From the NCBI GenBank assembly GCA_024704765.1, contig JAKMXF010000255.1, positions 496,001-560,000 of the forward strand: 64,000 bases of DNA, given 5' to 3'. Shown piece after piece: positions 36,901 through 44,837 of this stretch (its first letter is position 1; each line of letters starts with the position of its first letter). The notes beneath the pieces were generated by a model, which was not told where the DNA came from, ran no database searches, and was given only the letters and a program-made list of their open reading frames with translations. This DNA comes from Oopsacas minuta (taxonomy: Eukaryota > Porifera > Hexactinellida > Lyssacinosida > Leucopsacidae). The translations under genes and the position numbers were made by a program.

Positions 36901-39771
36901 CTAATTCTGAAACACTTGATTTATAGAATTCATGATCGCGGGCTTATATTATTCCTTTTATGATTCGTTTATGATTTTGAATTATTTTTCCCTTGTTGTT
37001 AGCATGTACTTATATATGTACATATGCTTTACATATATATTTGAATTACCACATAGTAATCCGAATAATAACTCATTTGCCCTCAAGGATAGTACTTGAC
37101 CGATAATGTTACAAGCATTTATTTAGCATTATCATTATTAGAAATATTCAATTGAATAATTAATATATTAGTTATATTATTAACCTCCTTCTATTCTACC
37201 CACCTGTGTGGTTGAATTACTAAATTTTCTCTTTTGCTATTATATCGATACATCAAATATTTTTACTATTATTATTTGACTGCTTTTTTTGTACTTCCCT
37301 AATCTTTCAGTAAGTATGCCATACATTTATTCATATACGCACGTATATCTCTAATAACTTTATGTATAATGTAATTGTATTAACTTTTAGACCTGCTGGA
37401 TGGGATAATGAAAATAAGATAGCTTTCCTTGATGATCATTTACGGACGATTCAAGTTGACAAATCATATAATGCTGTAATAATGAGACCTGCATTCATGA
37501 AAGTAAGTTGTTTAAAGATTGTTTACCTCGATTATCCGCGCTCGTTCGGACCTGTCAAAAGTGTCCGGATAATCGAGGTCGTTTAAACATAGTGGAATAG
37601 GACCTGGGACCAGAGGGCATGTCCAGATAATCGAAGTTGTACTGTAATTAGAATATAGTTACTAGGGATACCGAGTACCCAATCACCAATTGTTGTAGAT
37701 AATTCGGCTTAATTGGGTCGCAATACCTCGTACTATACTAAAGTGACCCAATTGAAATGGGTCATGTTATGTGCTAATCTTGTTGAAATGATCTTTTATC
37801 ATTCTTTTAGCCTAAAGTAGAAGAACTAATAGATTGTGATGAAGACCAATTGTTCCTAATTGATGTTGAGGTTAGCTCAATTGGTACTTATTTACTATGA
37901 CTTAACCAAGTAGTGATCCCACTGATCAGTTAAAATAAATTTGGTAATATAACGGTGACTGTATTATATTTATATCCAGCTAGAAAAGGATCTCATGAGT
38001 ATACTCTGTCATTTGATACTTCAATTATTCAGCACAGGATATTTCTGAGGAACAAAGTTGCAGTTATCTCGATTACGTATCTCAATAATTTTGCTAATAA
38101 AATAGGGCTTTTCTAACCAACAACCTATTTAGTGATTCATGGCATGGACTGGCTGAAGGCTAGCTACCAACCAAGGTTGCTGGTTAGAAATCTATGAAAG
38201 TAAATACTACTCAATGAATGTAATACTGAACTACTTATTCTATGCTTATTGAATAACGACTAATTCAATGTGGCAGGCTTCATTGTACTTCTTAGCAACC
38301 CACTACTTCATTTTGTCTATTCTGTGGCATATAAATAGTCTTCGTCATGTAATAAAATTGTGAGCCATGTCCCCATTGGCCTCCACTTGAGACAAAAGCA
38401 AGTGGTTGGATATCATTTTATACACACAACTAGGCCTTGAATTCACCCACCTTAATTAAGAAACCTAACTACCTATACTAGCTAAATCAGATATACAAAT
38501 AATATTATATAATTACTCGTACAGTACTTCACTTGAATCCATGAGAGCATCCTGTATTGGCCGCACGGCCTGGGGACAATTCGAAACTCACTTTTTGATA
38601 TTTTTAGTAGTTTGAAATATTCGATGTATTACAGTGGAACCTTCATAAACCGACACTCTGAGACATAAAATTCTGTCGGTTTAGCAAATTGTTAGATTAT
38701 TCATATGGAGGTAAATTGGTATCCTCGGAAGCTATTTCAAATCAGAAACACTGTCGGAATTATCTTATAATACAAATATGTAATCTATGGTACTATAGGT
38801 TGGAATTGAAAAAACCGAGAAGACACCCCACAGACCTCCTGGCGCTCCCTCAACACACAATCAACCAAATTTGGTTTGTAGTAAATAATCTATAGAAAGT
38901 TTATGAATTTCCTTGTAATTCTATTATTTGCATTATTTATGTACATACTATTATTTTAGTCTAAAGGTCCTGCTTCATCTAGAACACCATCAAAGGTTAT
39001 TTAAATTATACTTTAACGAGCCTTTGGCTCGTCGCTTCGCGATGAACTCGGCGCATTGCGCCTCGAGGTATCCATTATCCTCCAAAACAATGTAATTCAC
39101 AAATATACGTATATGGCATATATCTTATTGAATTTTTTTGTAAGATCAACACCCTTTGTAGCCGTTGAGGACAAGTATCTACGTATATTTTGAGATTTGG
39201 ATAATTTGTTTACTTTATATTCATAAACACAACAAAACATTTACATATGATTAATCCAAAGTGTGAAATTTGATTCAGCATGTTCGTTATATTTAGTGAA
39301 GTTTTATTGAATTCTATTTGCTCTTGTTAAACACGATAAAGAAATAGTTATGCGCGACAATTTCTTTGACAACTAACAAACAAACAAATAAACAAGCAAC
39401 AATTGAGATTTATTAATATAGATTTGTATTCGAAATGTTTCTTTCTGTTTATTTCATAGAATCACCTTTAGGAATGAATAAAATTATACTTCCGAACACA
39501 TATACAATTATGTTTATTTGGACATTATCATCGGCCAAACAAACCGACAAACAACAACAATCGAGATTTAATAAATACACTGAATTCTCTAATTACACAC
39601 TGGTTCTTTGTATAGGGACCACCTGATACAAATTCAAACAGAGAGCCTGGAGATACAATGATATCTCAGTTTTTCAACGCCCTCCTACACAAGAAGGGAA
39701 CTTCTCCTAATAATGTGAGCCAAAACTCCTCTACCACTTCAGCACCCAATGTATCACAGACACAATCTTAG
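18992..39771 (+). CDS. DYNC1LI: Cytoplasmic dynein light intermediate chain
   Basis: Eleven exons join in phase to give 425 residues: 18992-19059, 19193-19263, 19600-19737, 20556-20789, 22295-22467, 22530-22623, 22945-23080, 37391-37502, 37811-37870, 38960-38995 and 39616-39771. The protein is the Ras-like-fold subunit linking dynein heavy chain to cargo adaptors. Matching family landmarks are [87 protein letters not shown] and the C-terminal effector helix [12 protein letters not shown]. The Walker A reads GTENSGKN (47-54), with Asn where Ser/Thr is usual. Exon 10 is only 36 nt. Intron 7 (23081-37390) is 14.3 kb and contains three receptor kinase genes; the codon for Ile of IFIPAGW is split across it. 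At 425 residues it is shorter than the roughly 500 of vertebrate proteins, mostly in the C-terminal linker. Confidence 0.95.
21641..21735. other. GC-rich self-complementary patch in a LIC intron
   Basis: A GC-rich stretch in AT-rich DNA with repeated GGTGCC/GGCACC-type words (GGTGCCTAGCACC, GGTGTCTGGCACC). It could fold on itself or be a transposon remnant. Function unknown. Confidence 0.35.
22115..22236. mobile_element. MITE with TTTCTAACCAGCAACCT-type ends
   Basis: 122 bp with inverted ends: GGAGTTTCTAATCAGC with CCTAGGTTGC on the left, AACCTAGGTTGCTGGTTAGA and AACCCC on the right. It lies only 58 bp upstream of LIC exon 5. The same ends occur at 38106-38194 and at about 12250. Confidence 0.72.
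22660..22745. repeat. Possible short TA-flanked MITE
   Basis: Begins near TACAGTTAACATCCGG and ends near GTTACAGGATATTGACTGTA, with GTTCGAGTTAACGGGCATTCGAG in between. The TACAGT/ACTGTA termini resemble the other TA-flanked miniature elements in this window. The inverted repeat is imperfect. Confidence 0.4.
23701..26625 (+). CDS. SRCR receptor tyrosine kinase 1, with mucin-like repeat stalk
   Basis: Intronless, 974 residues from the ATG at 23701. Order: signal peptide ([16 protein letters not shown]); one SRCR domain (about 23-142, with DIYCREFGF and [14 protein letters not shown]); a Thr/Ser/Pro stalk of 14 full 16-residue repeats (154-377, consensus [16 protein letters not shown]); a transmembrane helix (about 467-495); Tyr-rich juxtamembrane motifs ([20 protein letters not shown]); then a tyrosine kinase. 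Kinase landmarks are [11 protein letters not shown], where the first glycine of the usual loop is Ala; VAIK (K709); HRDLAARN (D807); DFG (D825); activation-loop YY (838-839); and RWTAPEA. All catalytic residues are present, so it should be active. The ligand is unknown. It lies inside LIC intron 7 on the same strand as the host. Confidence 0.93.
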   Translation: MKLIHILVILLSSLLIIESQSDCDTIGTLRSKTRRFFIVEYYTVQVCSDITDSLKWTYICYDSYWNLNSLDIYCREFGFQSAKIVSDLDTNSYRTTYNYEYGTEKIDNVNCTGDEETLLDCNYDTTTSSCNLIEYNPSDHCTNDSIPINTTTQPITSSTTSLPPETTTQPINSSTTSLPPETTTQPINSSTTSLPPETTTQPINSSTASLPPETTTQPINSSTASLPPETTTQPINSSTTSLPPETTTQPINSSTASLPPETTTQPINSSTASLPPETTTQPINSSTTSLPPETTTQSINSSTTSLPPETTTQSINSSTASLPPETTTQPINSSTASLPPETTTQSINSSTTSLPSETTTQPINSSTTSLPPETTTQSITSSTTKSPDTSTLFVVSTDSPKTKSSVDFITVSQVDMSTKSQVGVSIPSRDTTTSLPSNSIAAISDTTNDIITASTSINQIISAPNHLVTILPVLAIVVMLSVILIVIIIILVFLYRRRIRKGKSETDSHCYTMPVLSGLIQQSESYSIQQHTKDIGMLTETHLQDTNIYASISEHYKTNLDYAVVNPIPLDNEYAVCIPTSSTTEPYYLLDSRMYEGLIEGEVGDSELYGYLPGMDPQRLAQGLAAYETPAAYETPRLNVPAYFNNGIESYYIEPPKNLPELEDLFGHCMPEIARNEIKLEKEFASGQFGVVYRAVYHTEKGDIPVAIKTLKEAANSDTKVAFMREAAILAQFQHPNVLRMIGVLTTQQPYMMVTELLKTELGDLMRNLKKGQVHEKEDISPLLLRFSQEISAGMKHLSEKHFIHRDLAARNVLVAKDLTCRIADFGMSRELNSDSEYYTSSGGRIPLRWTAPEAVFFQKYSEKSDVWSFGMTLFEIWSLGEKPWGSDATNEDIVEAISTGRKLSPPTGCPRDVYSVMVDTWRMDPSSRPTFSHLLHQLTNIHLSAPPTTDPSQCLGNDLSLSKDHYLDLQQID
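24160..24855 (+). repeat. 48-bp coding minisatellite in the RTK1 stalk
   Basis: Fourteen full 48-bp units plus a partial one, in frame, each coding for 16 residues with [12 protein letters not shown] at the core. Units differ mainly at Thr/Ala and Pro/Ser positions. Because 48 is a multiple of 3, other frames and the opposite strand also stay open; those frames are not genes. The stalk should be heavily O-glycosylated. Copy number is likely to vary between alleles. Confidence 0.93.
26867..26969. repeat. Perfect 30-bp inverted repeat (hairpin or MITE core)
   Basis: The left arm 26867-26896 begins CCGATATTATCCCTGG and the right arm 26940-26969 ends CCAGGGATAATATCGG. The arms look perfectly complementary around a 43-bp spacer. 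GC-rich GACGCCGTACC and GGTACGGCG words lie outside the arms, so a larger element is possible. Confidence 0.75.
28156..28354. mobile_element. TA-flanked MITE
   Basis: About 199 bp with inverted ends TACAGTGAACTCC and GGGGGTTTACTGTA, and internal ATATCGAA-type words. The ends suit pogo/Tc1-like elements. Non-coding. Confidence 0.68.
28853..31102 (+). CDS. SRCR-EGF receptor tyrosine kinase 2
   Basis: Intronless, 749 residues. Order: signal peptide ([20 protein letters not shown]); SRCR domain (about 25-143, [29 protein letters not shown]); a Cys-rich EGF-like module (about 145-176, ending [13 protein letters not shown]); a Ser/Thr stalk; a transmembrane helix (about 260-285); a juxtamembrane region with [10 protein letters not shown]; then a tyrosine kinase with [15 protein letters not shown] (K490), HRDLAARN (D597), DFG (D615), SEYYTSS and RWTAPEA. 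Between the kinase lobes it has a 35-residue insert ([17 protein letters not shown]) absent from RTK1 and identical in RTK3. The kinase is almost identical to RTK1 even in synonymous sites, while the ectodomains are very different. It lacks the SLSKDH tail shared by RTK1 and RTK3. Confidence 0.93.
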   Translation: MTVIFKVIILVCSIHLFFVLSIKAIPCGLNGELRRFKVCPSCVFEFTLRVCTINQDAKLEWTNVCFRDSWDRGIVDVYCRQNGYTGSRDGFTPVKSRDMHGNDEYKLNNIVCSGSENNLLECVYQDTLDSCFYPLYSPSSDCIGEGMICSVTNCSACADREFCDNNNCICPPGYTGECCDIQQTAISTTGIISTTGTISTAITTTDYVVSTDSTNPVSMSESSTPNVVTPIVSSPHTRNTTTNSNIPPNSQTKLVYTLLASLLGGSLIIIVLASIICFLCIFLIKNSKPRAKNVPVDYEIPNLTLANNTQFVAEGSFTISPISGSQTQFGRNITISSYEEPQMIISTEPIYDEIFFENREGFLDQSSSSYHCSMEENTLYSGFVEGEVGDSVLYEQFHQINCEKFDHIPVLEPIDFEHPDDNQYYVMQNRIYYVEPPSSLPQLENVFEHCFNEIKREEIEMGAEFASGQFGVVYRAVYHTEKGDIPVAIKTLKEAANSDTKVAFMREAAILAQFQHPNVLRMIGVLTTQQPYMMVTELLKTELAELLLKFKVVTNSNNTGSNHSAQKLNLHPLLLRFSQEISAGMKHLSEKHFIHRDLAARNVLVAKDMTCRIADFGMSRELNYESEYYTSSGGRIPLRWTAPEAVFFQKYSEKSDVWSFGMTLFEIWSFGEEPWGSGATNGEIIEAISTGRKLSPPTGCPRDVYSVMVDTWRMDPSSRPTFSHLLHQLTNIHLYAPYPLQCLSNDSSS
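31103..32050. other. Spacer between RTK2 and the mobile-element gene
   Basis: AT-rich. Around 31613-31672 an inverted pair, CCCTAACCGAACGTCCCGAT and ATTGGGACGTCCGGTTA, looks like a small transposon end or hairpin. No gene recognised. Confidence 0.4.
32051..33743 (-). pseudogene. Broken mobile-element-type gene
   Basis: Three stretches on the minus strand form one former gene. 33743-33459 carries paired cysteines (CYICGF and CKSC), likely an N-terminal zinc finger. A one-base shift near 33500 moves the frame to 33493-32405, which contains [48 protein letters not shown] and [12 protein letters not shown]. An in-frame TAG at 32405-32407 breaks it again before the last part ([37 protein letters not shown]) ending at 32051. 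From memory this is a multicopy, probably transposon-derived family in many invertebrate genomes. I cannot name its superfamily. It lies in LIC intron 7 between RTK2 and RTK3. The two lesions show it no longer makes the full protein. Confidence 0.72.
33744..34639. other. Spacer downstream of RTK3
   Basis: AT-rich, no coding content recognised. It presumably holds the 3' UTR of the minus-strand RTK3 and the remaining end of the broken mobile element. Confidence 0.4.
34640..36616 (-). CDS. SRCR receptor tyrosine kinase 3 (mosaic kinase)
   Basis: Intronless, 658 residues, opposite in strand to the host gene and the other two receptors. Order: hydrophobic leader ([13 protein letters not shown]); SRCR domain (about 30-140, [18 protein letters not shown]); almost no stalk; a transmembrane helix (about 168-195); a juxtamembrane region with [12 protein letters not shown]; then a tyrosine kinase with [15 protein letters not shown] (K384), HRDLAARN (D491), DFG (D509), SEYYTSS and RWTAPEA. 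The N-lobe, the [20 protein letters not shown] juxtamembrane and the [17 protein letters not shown] insert match RTK2. The C-lobe ([17 protein letters not shown]) and the tail ([14 protein letters not shown]) match RTK1. This points to gene conversion or unequal exchange. It has the shortest ectodomain of the three. Confidence 0.93.
   Translation of the reverse strand: MSNWIRKQTRELLLLQVIVFCIAWRIVTAEVCVEVGTYRKDNASNEIQICYNENGDKSWVCVCTENWNALSLNVYCRQNGYSGGNEIHEEDLNQNTTIRLSLLLLNECTGNEDSLLDCNHILESEGCQYVRVNESEECKQYKAYTECNEDNITKNQICFEKRKINLAYLIGTPTILIGGLIVILSIFCAIGSVSTFYSRRKKKLKILQSSTNELNLQDLTIVNIGIENAVRFGELEQTSTDIAQNNTGEISSEIIQNSQYSEEDRILIESGEYSVLVEGEVTDYAIYEEISQIKNEAYEGLILRYNNIFPNYETSITTSKARTSSIYLEPPSSLPQLENVFEHCFNEIKREEIEMGAEFASGQFGVVYRAVYHTEKGDIPVAIKTLKEAANSDTKVAFMREAAILAQFQHPNVLRMIGVLTTQQPYMMVTELLKTELAELLLKFKVVTNSNNTGSNHSAQKLNLHPLLLRFSQEISAGMKHLSEKHFIHRDLAARNVLVAKDLTCRIADFGMSRELNSESEYYTSSGGRIPLRWTAPEAVFFQKYSEKSDVWSFGMTLFEIWSLGEKPWGSDATNEDIVEAISTGRKLSPPTGCPRDVYSVMVDTWRMDPSSRPTFSHLLHQLTNIHPSAPPTTNPSQCLGNDPSLSKDHFPDLQQIC
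36617..37390. other. Spacer between RTK3 and LIC exon 8
   Basis: AT-rich, with no repeat or coding content recognised. It includes the RTK3 promoter side and ends with the TTTTAG acceptor of LIC exon 8 at 37389-37390. Confidence 0.45.
37524..37644. repeat. Inverted-repeat MITE-like segment in a LIC intron
   Basis: Contains CCTCGATTATCCGCGC and, in inverse, CCGGATAATCGAGG, then a third AGATAATCGAAGTTGTACTGTA end. The repeated ATTATC/GATAAT words and the ACTGTA end place it with the TA-flanked miniature elements. Confidence 0.5.
38106..38194. mobile_element. MITE, short copy of the 22115 family
   Basis: 89 bp with inverted ends TTTCTAACCAACAACCT and AGGTTGCTGGTTAGAAA. It lies in the LIC intron before the 36-nt exon 10. 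Confidence 0.7.
39018..39425. repeat. Dispersed repeat family, copy 1
   Basis: Begins with short nested palindromes (GAGCCTTTGGCTC, GGCGCATTGCGCC), then about 350 bp shared with 55983-56335, including TTTACTTTATATTCATAAA, CATATGATTAATCCAA, GTGAAGTTTTATTGAATT and TAGTTATGCG. It ends in the ACAAACAA...CAATTGAGATTTA module that recurs elsewhere. It lies in the last LIC intron. Confidence 0.65.
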
Positions 39772-39772
39772 A

Positions 39773-39805
39773 CTCTCTCTCTCTCTCTCTCTCTCTCTCC
39801 CCCGC
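39773..39805. repeat. (CT)n microsatellite
   Basis: An uninterrupted CT run of about 13 units just after the LIC stop codon, in its 3' UTR. Confidence 0.9.
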
Positions 39806-41444
39806 TCTCTAATCAAATTATCAAATCACATCACATTACACAAGACACAGACCGGGTCTATCCTTTGTACTATATTGATTTATTCTTTGTACTGTGCTTG
39901 TCATATAATTATTTCGTAAAATTACTTAGTTAATATATTAGGTAGACTAGTTATAATGAGGACTTATATCTTCCGAGTTTTCTAAGTTTACATAAATAGT
40001 GCATTATATGATTTATAGAATATACAAATACATATTTTTATGCTAGGCTGTTTCATATATTTTCTTCTATCGTTATACGTGCGATTATGTATCGGTACAG
40101 ATGCTATACCCGCGATATAATAGTCCTTCATTCGGTAGATAGGATATCTCTATCTGATAATTGATTATCAGTGGTCCGGTATTACTGGTTTGCTAATTAT
40201 TCCATCATCTTATGTTTCCGTCAATCTCTTCCTGTAGCGTCCACAACCTTGATTAGTGATTTCATCATTCGATTAAAATAATTCTCTTAATTATAATACT
40301 GCAAGTTTTGCTATCACTCTTTACCATATAATATTATGCAATGGACTTTTGCCATTTGGTGGGTATAGCCCTTCAAAATCCGATATATCGACCTTATGTC
40401 AGCCCCTTCTCGTCTGGACTCAGGACTGCATGATTTTCTCGAAAGATAAAAGTTTGGTGTGCAATTGTCCCCCAGAATATCTGCCACTGATCTTATGTAA
40501 ACAACTCTTGTCTATAGAAATTATCTGATATTCCCAGCTTTTTAATTAATCATATCCTAGGTGTTAAGTGTTAATTCATTGATTATAGTAATTTGTGTCC
40601 ACTTGTAATTTATTTAAAAGTTTCTGATATTTGGTTTTTAGTTGTTTAACAAATTTCGGTCTATTTTGGATGAAAATCTCATATGTCCCCTATTTCTACA
40701 TCTTAATCATTTATACAGTACCATATTTACTTACGCTCATAACTCAGTGTAGTACACTGCGTACAGTGTTGTCAGATCATAAACAAAGTTCATAGATTTT
40801 AGTTCTGTAAGAAATGTTGACATTTGGCATGAACTTTGGCAAGAACGGCGTAGTATTACTGTACTACATTTGTATGGGTGTATCACCACTACAGCTACTC
40901 AATGTGTCGGAGCAGTGAGTAGATTTTCTATTCAAATACTACGTACAGTAGAACTTGGATAAGACTTATGCTCAGTTAATACATACTCCTTCTTGCATAT
41001 ATCAATAAATTAGTTCCCATTCATTATAATACAATCCTTTTCGAATAGACGTATCCATTTTTGTTTTCCGAAGGGTTACGTCTACTTACCCTAGTTCTAC
41101 TAACTAATTCATTTTAATTATAAGACACTATCTTTGAATTATAGTGTATTTGGACTAGTAAGCTATCGTGGACAAGTTTGCTAGCAACTTAATTTTATGT
41201 AATCTGGTATGATGACATATTCAATTATTCATCTGATAATCCCACCACTCAATATTATTCAAACTATGCTCTTTTAGCCTAGCCTCTCCCAATATGTACT
41301 CGATTACACAAATGTTTGTATAGTGCTAAATTAAGAATCTGGTTGCTATAGCGTATTGCCATATGAAAATTACTTAAATAGGACAATATAATCAAACTGA
41401 ATTTACTGAAGTATATTATATTAATATTCTCTATCTACCAATAC
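39806..41444. other. Intergenic, LIC to DDR-like receptor
   Basis: 1.6 kb, AT-rich. Near 40940 there is a TACAGTAGAACTTGG word resembling TA-flanked MITE ends; no partner was identified. No gene recognised. Confidence 0.45.
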
Positions 41445-44314
41445 ATGTATTATAGTATAGTTTTAATCGTGAGTTTAGTATTGAGTGTTTTGTATACTTG
41501 TGCAACAGAGAGTGTCTGTGACCAACCCAGTCTTTTCCAGTTTAATACCAGTTTGCTAGTTTGTGACAATGCATGTGGAGGTGAATTTCCTAATGTAGAG
41601 TCTGGTGGTATGATTAGTTGTAAGCTAAACTATCCTTCAAAATCTCTGTTGACTATCTTGTTGGAGCAAGGAGATTGGATCACTGGTGTTAGGATTCATA
41701 ACATCAATTCTGATAATGTAACTACTTTTTCTCTTGCTTATACTGATAGAGTGGGTGTGGAATTTATTCCAATCTCTATTGCTACTCTCTACAACTCTTC
41801 CCTCCCCTCTGGAGATCTCGTAGAAGTCAGGAGGGGAGAGTATCTGCTGATCAAATTTCAGAAGCCGATACAACCCTACTCTCTCTCAGTAAGTGTATTA
41901 TTCATTCTTTTATACTTGTTCTACTCGCGTCAACTTTCTTATGGTCTTGTATTTTCTTGTATAGTTTTGAGCCAGGAAATTAGTTTAGTTACTAATATGA
42001 TGAACCGTTACATGAACACATAAAATTGATAATTCACGAATTATGAGATCTATTAATCTAATGAGAATACTAGACTAGTGGTTATTGTGGTTATTACTAT
42101 TAGTTCTGAGCTGAGCTAGTTACATTAGAGACTAGTACGATTGTACTTGTGATACTGCGATAGTTTACAAGTATAGTACTGTTATCCACATCACTACAGT
42201 TGAGAGTTTGACCATGTTAAATTTCTCACAACACAGCTGTAACTAATGCGGAGCTATATGTATCAAGGTTTGAGGCTGGCAGCGTTCTTCCCTACGAACT
42301 GCAATACCGCACAATTTCTAATATATTATTGTGATGTTCCGATTCAATTCACTAATAAGTAATCTTTTTAGCATAAATCTTAACTTCGTTAAAAACGAAA
42401 ATACATAATTAACATATGACAGATTACAACATTTATCTAACCTCTGTTGCTATTAGGTATTTGGCTATGGAGCTGTAGGAGCAGAGGGTTGCATTTCGGT
42501 GGAGTTGTTGGGATGCTCCCCTTCCTCCCTCTCCTACCCTATTCACACCCCTAACCTCCTACAATACAGATTCCCAAAACCAGATAACTTACATACCGAC
42601 TCTACTGGTGTAGAGTATGGATATTTGTATGGAAGTGATGGTGTGTTGACTGACGGTGAGTGCATGCATTGTTATGATCACTTTAATATTCCTAAAATAG
42701 TGACATATAAATTTATATAAATTGGCGTTTGAAGGTACAGTAGAATCAGTTAGTACGTACTTGGCTTAAGACGTACATATCTACAAAGGTTTATCTATAC
42801 TTGTGCTAATTGTATAGGAAAAAATATTTAGATAAGACGTTCTCCGCTTAGGACGTGCTCATTTTTTTTCCCTGGAGGGTAGCAGTTCCCAACCTGGGGT
42901 CCAGAAACCCCTTAGCGATCCACGGAAAGCAGCAGGGTCCACGTATAAAAAGGTTGTTAACCGCTGCCCTGGGGATAATTATTCGAGTAGTATTACCGTA
43001 TTACTAACAAGCATCCTAAGTTACTGACTATACAAATCCTTAATTCATTTGTATGTAGGTATTGAATATACTACATCATCTGATTGTCTTAATACAGAAT
43101 GTCTAACCTGGTATGCATCAAGTTCTCCATCAGATCTCTATCTATCATTCTCTCTCTACCAATCTTCTAGCATTCTTATGATAGAAATAATCCAAATTAA
43201 CTCTACTGACAATCCTATTGATTCTTTAGCAATCAATTCACCTGGCGTGGTTCCCTCCTTTTGCACTAACTATTCTGCTACTCAATACCAATATTCCCTT
43301 ACGTTTGATAACCCTATTAACACGGATTACGTACAAATAATAATTAACTTCCATGACACATTAACATTGACTGAGATTATCTTCTACGACTCGTATGGAA
43401 ATAATGTATTGAAATCTGTAGTCAGTATCATTGGAGATGTGACGTCACCAGATTATCTTACAGCCCTAATAGCTTCTAGCTCTACTTTCATCGTTCTTCT
43501 TATTCTATTATTCTCTGCCATGATTGTACTGATTATACTTGCCTGTAGAAGCCATAGGAACCTTTCTAGAATTTCTAATTTCTACGATACTCTTACTCCT
43601 GAGAGCTTTGCCATATACACCTCTATTAAGCGTTCATCTAAACACAGAGAGTATGTTAATGTAGCTAGAATGGATTTGTCAACCAAGTTAGACTCTGTAA
43701 CTAAATCCTCTCAACCTCTTCCTAGAAAACCAGAAATCGTGTTGAAGTGTATGAGTGAGACTTCTTCTATAGATCACGGAGACTACGAAAAGGTTGAGCA
43801 AGTGCTTGCAGAGCATGAGTCTAGTAAAAACTGTACAAGTAATGATAGCACGAAATATAACACATCCTCTGTAACTAAGGATCTGGCCAATAATCTAACA
43901 TTCATAAATCATAGAGAAATCACTGTTAAGCCAGATAATAGAAAAATGAGTGACGTCATTATTTATGATTCATCTCACATCTCACCAGTTGACACACGTA
44001 AATACTCAAACCTTGAACTTACTTCCAAGAATTCACCTGGAGATGATGACCCATATACACCGTATAATCCCAATTTTAATGAAAATAAAATAATATCTAA
44101 AGAACATTCTCATGATCATATCCCTATCACCATGTCAGTGAGTAACAACCACTTATACAAGTTAGCAGCCTCCAGACATAGTCCTACTGAGCATGAGGCT
44201 AATTTCCAGTTTGTAGAGGATTCTAGTGATATTACTACTTCCTTTAGTGTAAAACAGCTGGCTGGTATGACTCTATCTCAACTGGATGATTCTATTAGTT
44301 CTGACAGTGTTTGA
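41445..44314 (+). CDS. Discoidin-receptor-like membrane protein without a kinase
   Basis: Exons 41445-41888, 42457-42655 and 43059-44314 join in phase to give 632 residues. Order: signal peptide (SIVLIVSLVLSVLYTCA); an F5/8 type C (discoidin) domain, with WITGVRIHNINSDNVTTFSLAY and the typical closing GAVGAEGCISVELLGC; a region like the discoidin-like domain of DDR receptors (EYGYLYGSDGVLTDG, ECLTWYASS); a transmembrane helix (about 348-377); and a 255-residue cytoplasmic tail. The tail has no kinase motifs but has tyrosines in SH2-docking contexts: EYVNV (Y413, a GRB2-type YxN), SIDHGDYEKV and KYSNLEL. The next gene starts about 520 bp downstream with no kinase exon between. It may act as a collagen or matrix co-receptor that is phosphorylated by another kinase; this is inferred. 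Confidence 0.8.
42872..42975. mobile_element. hAT-type MITE in intron 2 of the DDR-like gene
   Basis: Inverted ends CAGTTCCCAACCTGGGGTCC on the left and AAAAAGGTTGTTAACCGCTG on the right resemble the terminal sequence of common hAT (Charlie-like) elements. About 100 bp, non-coding. Exact boundaries and target duplication not resolved. Confidence 0.55.
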
Positions 44315-44837
44315 TATTGTGTACATACATTTTTTGGTATTTTATATACTTTCGGGGTATGTACAATCGTACATATATATATGAGTTGAATTATTGTTGA
44401 ATTGTTATTATTCTCATAGCCCCACGTGTTTCAATATATTCAAACTGGCAAAAGTATTTGTATATTAGCATATGAGACATAAACTTGTTTCAATTTCTTG
44501 ACCTGTGATTCAACATACTTTTCTAATTCAAATGGGAGTGAAACCTTCGACTACTTCTCTACAAAGCACAACCCTGATGGAGTGTCCGTTGTTCAGAGGT
44601 TTCCCCTTTGGTGCATAATTATTAAGGAGACGACGAGTTAAACTATTTTTTAAATATTTTCCAAAAAAAGTTCATAATTCTCGTATTCAAATTTGTTTAC
44701 TTCAAAGTGTTGTTTATAGATCTCTTCGTTGTTTTGCTAGAAGTTAACCAGATTGTTTATTTCTATCATTTCAGAAATCTAATCTCTCAGTAATATTATA
44801 TATCACATCGTGAAAGTACTGTACAGATAATTGCTTG
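44315..44837. other. Intergenic, DDR-like gene to eIF2 beta
   Basis: AT-rich. It shows no kinase or other conserved coding segment, which supports the DDR-like gene ending at its TGA. Confidence 0.5.

Noticed and set aside
44315-44837. Possible kinase exon for the DDR-like receptor
   Set aside because: No VAIK, HRD or DFG-like segments on either strand, and the DDR-like frame ends at a normal stop before this.
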